Positions 58,579-64,000 of a stretch of DNA of 64,000 bases are shown piece by piece; the stretch's first letter is position 1, and each line of letters opens with the position of its first letter. The DNA lies in assembly GCF_004803895.1 (NCBI RefSeq), contig NZ_CP021978.1, positions 5,580,001 through 5,644,000 on the forward strand, in the 5' to 3' direction. A program made the translations under genes and the position numbers. The notes under the pieces were generated by a model. It was not told the origin of the DNA, ran no database searches, and saw only the letters and a program-made list of their open reading frames with translations. The stretch comes from Streptomyces hawaiiensis. Its GTDB lineage: Bacteria; Actinomycetota; Actinomycetes; Streptomycetales; Streptomycetaceae.

Positions 58579-61011
58579 TTGGCCCTCAAGAAGACAGACC
58601 TGTACAGCTCGCTCTGGAAGAGCTGCGACGAGCTGCGTGGCGGGATGGATGCCGGCCAGTACAAGGACTACATCCTCACGCTGCTCTTCGTGAAGTACGT
58701 CTCCGACAAGGCCAAGGCGGACCCCGACAGTCTCATCGACGTCCCGCCCGGCGGCTCCTTCGACGACATGGTCGCTGCCAAGGGCGACAAGGAGATCGGC
58801 GATCGGTTCAACAAGATCATCTATCGGCTCGCCGAGGCGAACGACCTGCGCAACGTCATCGACCTCGCCGACTTCAACGACGGGGAGAAGCTCGGCAAGG
58901 GCAAGGAAATCCAGGACCGGCTCTCCAAGCTCGTCACGATCTTCAGCGACCTTGACTTCCGAGGCTCGCGAGCAGAGGGCGACGACCTCCTCGGTGACGC
59001 CTACGAGTACCTGATGCGTCACTTCGCCACCGAGTCCGGCAAGAGCAAGGGCCAGTTCTACACGCCTGCCGAGGTGTCCCGCGTCCTGGCCAAGGTGGTC
59101 GGCATCACCAAGAACACCCGCCAGGACCAGACGGTCTACGACCCGACCTGCGGCTCCGGCTCGCTTCTCCTGAAGGTCGCTGCCGAGACGTCACGCGGCA
59201 TCACGATCTACGGCCAGGAGAAAGACAACGCCACGTGGGCGCTGTCCAAGATGAACATGATCCTGCACGGGAACGAGGACGCCGAGATCCTCAAAGGCGA
59301 CACGATCACGAGCCCGCAGTTCACCAACGGGAACGCACTCCAGACGTTCGACTTCGCCGTGGCCAATCCGCCGTTCTCGAGCAAGTCCTGGAGTAACGGG
59401 CTGGAGCAAGAGTACGGACGCTTCGAGTACGGCTGGCCGCCGGAGAAGAACGGCGACTATGCTTTCCTGCTGCACATCCTCAAGTCGCTCAAGAGCACAG
59501 GCAAGGCAGCGGTCATCCTCCCGCACGGCGTGCTCTTCCGTGGCAACGCCGAAGCAGACATCCGCCAGCGTTTGCTGAAGCAGGGGTTCATCAAGGGCAT
59601 CATCGGCCTCCCCGCGAACCTCTTCTACGGGACCGGTATCCCGGCCTGCATCATCGTTCTGGACAAGGAGAACGCCGTCGGACGCACCGGCGTCTTCATG
59701 ATCGACGCGTCCAAGGGCTTCATCAAGAACGGCAACAAGAACCGCCTCCGCAGCCAGGACATCCACAAGATCGTCGACGTCTTCACGCGACAGACCACGA
59801 TCGACCGCTACGCGCGCATGGTTCCGTTGGCGGAGATCGCCGACCCGAAGAACGACTACAACCTCAATATCGCCCGGTACATCGACTCCTCCGAGCCCGA
59901 GGACATCCAGGACCTCCACGCACACCTGCACGGCGGCATCCCGAACCGTGACCTCGACGCGCTCAGCGGCTACTGGGATGCCTTCCCGCAGCTGCGAGAT
60001 CAGCTGTTCCAGCCGAACCGTCCTGGTTACAGCGACCTGACCATCGATGTCGGCCAGGTCCAGCAGGTCATCCTTGATTCCCTCGAGTTCCAGAAGTTCA
60101 CCCAAGAAGCCCGGGAGCTCACCACCGAGTGGTTCGCCGCCCATCGCAAGAGGCTCGAAGGGATCGACGAGACCACCCGGCCGAATGACCTCATCGCCGA
60201 GCTCGGTGACGACCTGCTGGCCCGATTCAAAGCAGTTCCTTTGCTGGACGAGTACGACGTCTACGAACAGCTCATGACGTACTGGCACGACGTCATGCAC
60301 GACGACGTCTTCATGGTTATGAACGACGGCTGGCTCGAAGCGGCCATGCCGCGCCAGTTCGGGGTGGACAAGGACCGAAGGCTCTCCGAGACCCCCGACC
60401 TCGTGGTGGGTACGGGCCGCAGTGCCGAGAAATACAAGATGGATCTCCTCCCGCCGAATCTGATCGTTGAGCGCTACTTTGCCAAGGAACGATCTGAGGT
60501 CGATGAGCTCATGTCGGTATCAGAGGAAGCGAGTCGCCTGGTCGAGGAGTACGTCGAGGAGCATGCTGTTGAGGGTGGGCTCCTGGTAGAAGCAATGGAC
60601 GACGAAAAGATCAACAAGGTACTTGCTTCGACCCGCCTAAAGAAGGTCCGGCACGAGGGTACGGATGCTGACGAGGTAGCAGCTCTGTCGCATCTGATCA
60701 AGCTGTACAACGCGGAGGCGGTAGCCAAGAAAGCAGCCAAGGAGGCGGAAGTGGCGCTCCACCTTGCGACACTTAGCAAATATGGTGAGCTCACGGAAGT
60801 CGACGTCAGCACACTTGTTTTGGACGATAAGTGGCTAGCGACGGTCGTCTCCCGCGTCGTCGCCGAGGTGGAGGCACTGACGCTCGCGCTGGTGAGCCGC
60901 ATTAGGGTACTCGGCGAGCGCTACGCCCAGCCCGTCGGCGCGCTATCCGCGAAATTGGAACGGCTCGAAGTCGAGGTCGCCCGGAATCTTGCCGAAATGG
61001 GGGTGCAGTGA
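58579..61011 (+). CDS. hsdM: Type I restriction-modification DNA methyltransferase subunit
   Basis: 810 residues from TTG 58579 with GAAGAAGAG ahead; no ATG or GTG fits the domain start (ALKKTDLYSSLWKSCDELRGG). HsdM N-terminal helical domain (about 5-150), N6-adenine methyltransferase with motif I DPTCGSGSLLL (188-198) and motif IV NPPF (263-266), then an unusually long C-terminal part (about 430-810) with coiled coil (about 630-740), longer than the classical 520 residues. It modifies adenine in the target site together with HsdS. It overlaps hsdS by GTGA. Confidence 0.95.
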   Translation: MALKKTDLYSSLWKSCDELRGGMDAGQYKDYILTLLFVKYVSDKAKADPDSLIDVPPGGSFDDMVAAKGDKEIGDRFNKIIYRLAEANDLRNVIDLADFNDGEKLGKGKEIQDRLSKLVTIFSDLDFRGSRAEGDDLLGDAYEYLMRHFATESGKSKGQFYTPAEVSRVLAKVVGITKNTRQDQTVYDPTCGSGSLLLKVAAETSRGITIYGQEKDNATWALSKMNMILHGNEDAEILKGDTITSPQFTNGNALQTFDFAVANPPFSSKSWSNGLEQEYGRFEYGWPPEKNGDYAFLLHILKSLKSTGKAAVILPHGVLFRGNAEADIRQRLLKQGFIKGIIGLPANLFYGTGIPACIIVLDKENAVGRTGVFMIDASKGFIKNGNKNRLRSQDIHKIVDVFTRQTTIDRYARMVPLAEIADPKNDYNLNIARYIDSSEPEDIQDLHAHLHGGIPNRDLDALSGYWDAFPQLRDQLFQPNRPGYSDLTIDVGQVQQVILDSLEFQKFTQEARELTTEWFAAHRKRLEGIDETTRPNDLIAELGDDLLARFKAVPLLDEYDVYEQLMTYWHDVMHDDVFMVMNDGWLEAAMPRQFGVDKDRRLSETPDLVVGTGRSAEKYKMDLLPPNLIVERYFAKERSEVDELMSVSEEASRLVEEYVEEHAVEGGLLVEAMDDEKINKVLASTRLKKVRHEGTDADEVAALSHLIKLYNAEAVAKKAAKEAEVALHLATLSKYGELTEVDVSTLVLDDKWLATVVSRVVAEVEALTLALVSRIRVLGERYAQPVGALSAKLERLEVEVARNLAEMGVQ

Positions 61012-62243
61012 GCACCTCATTCGCATCGCGCTGGGCTGTGACCACCGTAGGGGAGCAGTTCGACGTACAGCTTGGAAAAATGCTCGACGCCGCCCGGAAC
61101 ACCGGCGAGCGCAAGCCGTACCTTGGCAACAGGGCGGTGCAGTGGGGCCGGATCGATGTCAGTGCGGCAGGCGTTGTTCCGATGACCCGGACTGACCTCC
61201 ATCGATATCGTCTGCGCCATGGTGATCTCCTCGTGTGCGAGGGGGGTGAGGTCGGACGGGCGGCGATCTGGCAAGACCAACTCGATGAGTGCTACTTCCA
61301 GAAGTCCCTGCACCGGCTGAGGCCCAGAGGTGGCAAGGAGGGCTACGACGTTCGGCTGATGCTGGCGTTCCTCGAACACTGGGCAGCTACCGGAGTCTTC
61401 GCGAACTACGTGACACAGACGAGCATCGCCCACTTGCCCCGCGACAAGTTCGTCGACATGCCCCTGCCACTGCTGTCGCCGTCCGAGCAGGAGGCGATTG
61501 GTCGAGTCCTCGATGATACGGACCGGCTAATTAACGCGCTGGAAAGCCTGATTGCAAAGAAGCGATTGGTCAAACAGGGCATGCTTCAGCAGTTCTTCGA
61601 CAGGGCGGGCCGTGCGCCGACTGGTGAGAACGGTGTGCGGGAAGAGCGGCAGCTCGGGGATTTGCTCCTCCGCCCGCCTCGCTATGGGATCAATGCGGCA
61701 GCCGTGCCGCTGACTTCAGGGACGCCCACATATATCCGCATCACGGATATTGATGACTTTGGTAGGTTTTCCGCCGAGGTTGGTGTAGACCACCCGCAGA
61801 GTGTCAACTATCGGCTCAATCAGGGAGAGCTTGTCTTCGCTCGAACTGGTGCCAGCGTGGGGAAGTCGTATCTTTATGATCCTCGCGATGGTGAACTCGT
61901 ATACGCGGGATTCCTGATCAATATCGCCCCCGACCCGAACGTTCTCAACCCCGCGTTCTTCGCACTCTTCGCCCAGACCAAGGGGTACTGGGACTGGGTG
62001 GCGCGCACCTCAGTCCGAAGCGGTCAACCAGGAATCAACGGGCGGGAGTTCGCGCAGCTTCCGATTTACGCTCCCAAGATCGAAGAGCAGAATGTAATCG
62101 CGAGTACTGTAAGCGATATTGACAATGAAATTGCGGTGCTGGGTCTTCGCCTTGATAAGGCGCGTCTAATCAGGACTGGGATGATGCAGGAGCTCCTCAC
62201 GGGACGGACGCGCCTGCCTGTTCAGGGGGAGGACGACGAATGA
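61008..62243 (+). CDS. hsdS: Type I restriction-modification specificity subunit
   Basis: 411 residues with two target-recognition domains (about 5-160 and 215-370), each followed by a conserved helix (PSEQEAIGRVLDDTDRLINALE and IEEQNVIASTVSDIDNEIAVLG) that spaces them. The ends KKRLVKQGMLQQFF and KARLIRTGMMQELLTGRTRLP are the paired repeats. The second half has many AT-rich codons (for example around 61720-61870 and 62090-62180), unlike its neighbours, as expected of exchanged recognition domains. GTG start within hsdM; ATGA overlap with hsdR. Confidence 0.93.
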   Translation: MSTSFASRWAVTTVGEQFDVQLGKMLDAARNTGERKPYLGNRAVQWGRIDVSAAGVVPMTRTDLHRYRLRHGDLLVCEGGEVGRAAIWQDQLDECYFQKSLHRLRPRGGKEGYDVRLMLAFLEHWAATGVFANYVTQTSIAHLPRDKFVDMPLPLLSPSEQEAIGRVLDDTDRLINALESLIAKKRLVKQGMLQQFFDRAGRAPTGENGVREERQLGDLLLRPPRYGINAAAVPLTSGTPTYIRITDIDDFGRFSAEVGVDHPQSVNYRLNQGELVFARTGASVGKSYLYDPRDGELVYAGFLINIAPDPNVLNPAFFALFAQTKGYWDWVARTSVRSGQPGINGREFAQLPIYAPKIEEQNVIASTVSDIDNEIAVLGLRLDKARLIRTGMMQELLTGRTRLPVQGEDDE

Positions 62244-64000
62244 GTGACGTCGGGCAGGTAGAGCGCGAGACTCAGAAGCGTGTCATCCGGATGTTTGAGA
62301 AGCGGCTGCGCTACCGCTATCTCGGCAACCATGAGCGCCGTGCTGGCAACTCGAACATCGAGGTCGGGCTGCTGGAGGAGAACCTCCGTACGCGGGGCTA
62401 CAGCAACCTCCTCATCACCAGGGCGATCGACCAGCTGAAGAAGGCCGCCGCGCTCGGAGGTGGCCGAGACCTGTACGAGGCGAACCGCGATGTGTACGGC
62501 TTGCTGCGCTACGGGGTGAGCGTCAATCCGGGAGGCGATGAGAAGAATAAGACGGTCTGGCTCATCGACTGGAAGAAACCGCATGAGAACGACTTCGCCA
62601 TCGCCGAGGAAGTCACGATCGTCGGACGGCAGACGAAGCGCCCCGACATCGTGCTTTACGTAAACGGCCTGGCACTGTCGACTCTGGAACTCAAGCGTTC
62701 CCATGTGGCCGTGAGTGAGGGAATTCGGCAGACCATCGGCAATCAACGGCCAGATTTCATCCGGCCGTTCTTCTCGACGGTCCAGCTCGTGCTTGCCGGC
62801 AACGACGTCGAAGGGCTGCGCTACGGAGTCATCGACACGCCTGAGAAGTACTGGCTGGAGTGGAAGGAGGAGGCGGAAGAGGGAGAGGAGTCTTCCGACG
62901 AGGGGCCGCTGGACCGCGCCCTGCTTCAACTCTGCGGCAAGGAGCGTCTCCTGGAGCTGATCCACGACTTCACCGTGTTCGACTCCGGTGTCCGCAAAGC
63001 GTGCCGCCACAACCAGTACTTCGGCGTGAAGAAGGCACAGGAACGTATCGGTCGTCGTGAGGGCGGCATCATCTGGCACACCCAGGGGTCGGGCAAGTCG
63101 CTCACGATGGTGTGGCTGGCGAAGTGGATCCGTGAGAGCCAGAAGGACCCCCGTGTCCTCCTCATCACCGACCGCGAAGAGCTGGACGAGCAGATCGAGA
63201 AGGTCTTCAACGGCGTCAACGAGAAGATCTACCGCACCAAGTCCGGCGCGGATCTCCTGGACACCTTGAACAAGTCCACCGAGTGGCTCATCTGCTCCCT
63301 CGTGCACAAGTTCCGCAGCTCTGTGGGCAACGTAGGCGAAGAGGAGAAGGCGCAGGACAAGTTCATCGAGGAGCTCAAGGCCAACGTCCCAATGAACTTC
63401 AAGGCCAAGGGCAACCTGTTCGTCTTCATCGACGAAGCCCACCGCACCCAGTCCGGCAAGATGCATGCCGCGATGAAGCGCCTGCTGCCCGGCGCGATGT
63501 TCATCGGCTTCACGGGAACGCCCCTGCTCAAGGCGGACAAGGGCACGAGCATGGAGACCTTCGGTACCTTCATCCACGAGTACAGGTTCGACGAGGCCAT
63601 CAAGGATGGCGTCGTACTCGACCTGAGCTATGAGGCGCGTGCGATCGACCAGCGGCTGACCTCTGCCGCGCACGTCGACAAGTGGTTCGCGGCCAAGACC
63701 AAGGGCATGACGGACCTGTCCAAGGCGGAGCTGAAGAAGCGCTGGGGGACGATGCAGAAGGTGGTCTCCTCCGAGCCTCGGGCGATGCAGATCGTCCAGG
63801 ACATCCTGATGGATATGGAGACCAAGGACCGTCTGAAGGACGGCCGCGGGAACGCCATGCTGGTCGGTGACAGCGTCTACCAGGCATGTAAGTTCTACGA
63901 GTTGTTCTCCAAGGCGGGCTTCGACGGCAAATGCGCCATCGTCACCAGCTACAAGCCGAGTCCGGGAGACATCTCCAAGGAGGACTCCGGTGCCGGCCAC
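62240..64000 (+). CDS. hsdR: Type I restriction endonuclease subunit (3' end outside window)
   Basis: 587 residues visible, no stop before the window ends; full proteins are about 1000-1100. The N-terminal PD-(D/E)XK nuclease has Asp136 (RPDIVLY) and Glu150-L-Lys152 (STLELKR). The SF2 translocase starts with HTQGSGKSLTM (Lys286), VLLITDREELDEQ, DEAH box 398-401 (VFIDEAHRTQSGK) and GFTGTPL. Intact as far as seen. ATG 62240 overlaps the hsdS stop. Confidence 0.95.
   Translation, partial: MSDVGQVERETQKRVIRMFEKRLRYRYLGNHERRAGNSNIEVGLLEENLRTRGYSNLLITRAIDQLKKAAALGGGRDLYEANRDVYGLLRYGVSVNPGGDEKNKTVWLIDWKKPHENDFAIAEEVTIVGRQTKRPDIVLYVNGLALSTLELKRSHVAVSEGIRQTIGNQRPDFIRPFFSTVQLVLAGNDVEGLRYGVIDTPEKYWLEWKEEAEEGEESSDEGPLDRALLQLCGKERLLELIHDFTVFDSGVRKACRHNQYFGVKKAQERIGRREGGIIWHTQGSGKSLTMVWLAKWIRESQKDPRVLLITDREELDEQIEKVFNGVNEKIYRTKSGADLLDTLNKSTEWLICSLVHKFRSSVGNVGEEEKAQDKFIEELKANVPMNFKAKGNLFVFIDEAHRTQSGKMHAAMKRLLPGAMFIGFTGTPLLKADKGTSMETFGTFIHEYRFDEAIKDGVVLDLSYEARAIDQRLTSAAHVDKWFAAKTKGMTDLSKAELKKRWGTMQKVVSSEPRAMQIVQDILMDMETKDRLKDGRGNAMLVGDSVYQACKFYELFSKAGFDGKCAIVTSYKPSPGDISKEDSGAGH

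Overview
The window is high-GC actinobacterial chromosome, almost certainly Streptomyces. The signs are about 70% G+C with strong third-position G/C, many GTG and TTG starts, four-base gene overlaps, a WhiB-like protein with four cysteines, a DUF5753-type HTH regulator with its usual partners, and a conserved gene order (ahpD-ahpC/oxyR, two fumarases, a WhiB-like gene, glpX, xseB-xseA, ispH, ppgK, ychF) that I recall from S. coelicolor. No tRNA, rRNA, CRISPR array or complete insertion sequence was seen.

Region 1 (1-13446) is a Tad/Flp pilus locus. It runs from a TadZ/CpaE-like ATPase (cut by the window edge) through two TadE-like pseudopilins, the TadA/CpaF ATPase and the TadB and TadC membrane platform proteins, to a DesK-like histidine kinase with its LuxR-type response regulator. 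A separate block follows: a short Flp pilin, a TadG-like protein, a lipoprotein and a secreted OmpA-family protein. Next comes an 823-residue protein that joins four membrane segments, a second Flp-type prepilin cleavage motif, a polymorphic-toxin-like middle and a C-terminal domain with a D-x13-E-x-K signature. A 244-residue gene directly downstream is a candidate immunity protein. This pilin-toxin plus immunity pair beside a Tad machine is the most unusual thing in the window.

Region 2 (13447-23800) is variable. It holds a decayed serine recombinase, a MarR-controlled electrophile/redox cluster (quinone-reductase-like MDR, Old Yellow Enzyme, MarR, NmrA-like) with clear operator candidates, an AraC remnant, a DUF192 protein, a lipoprotein/secreted-protein pair, an LLM-class oxidoreductase, a methyltransferase and two more pseudogenes (GNAT, winged helix).

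Region 3 (23800-54650) is mostly core genome. It carries isoprenyl transferase, PIN-PhoH ATPase, a transglycosylase-like secreted enzyme, an AI-2E family permease, AhpD/AhpC divergent from OxyR, a PadR-controlled ABC exporter, a band-7 protein, a class A penicillin-binding protein, a SpoIIE-type phosphatase behind a sigma-B-like promoter, class II and class I fumarases side by side, a DUF1707 protein, WblI, GlpX, a nitroreductase, exonuclease VII, IspH, polyphosphate glucokinase and YchF. Convergent pairs are separated by strong hairpin terminators.

Region 4 (54650-64000) is an accessory block after ychF. It holds the small protein/DUF6879/HTH-DUF5753 triplet, two very small Cys/His-rich proteins, three unrecognised genes and a type I restriction-modification operon (hsdM-hsdS-hsdR, the last one cut by the window end).
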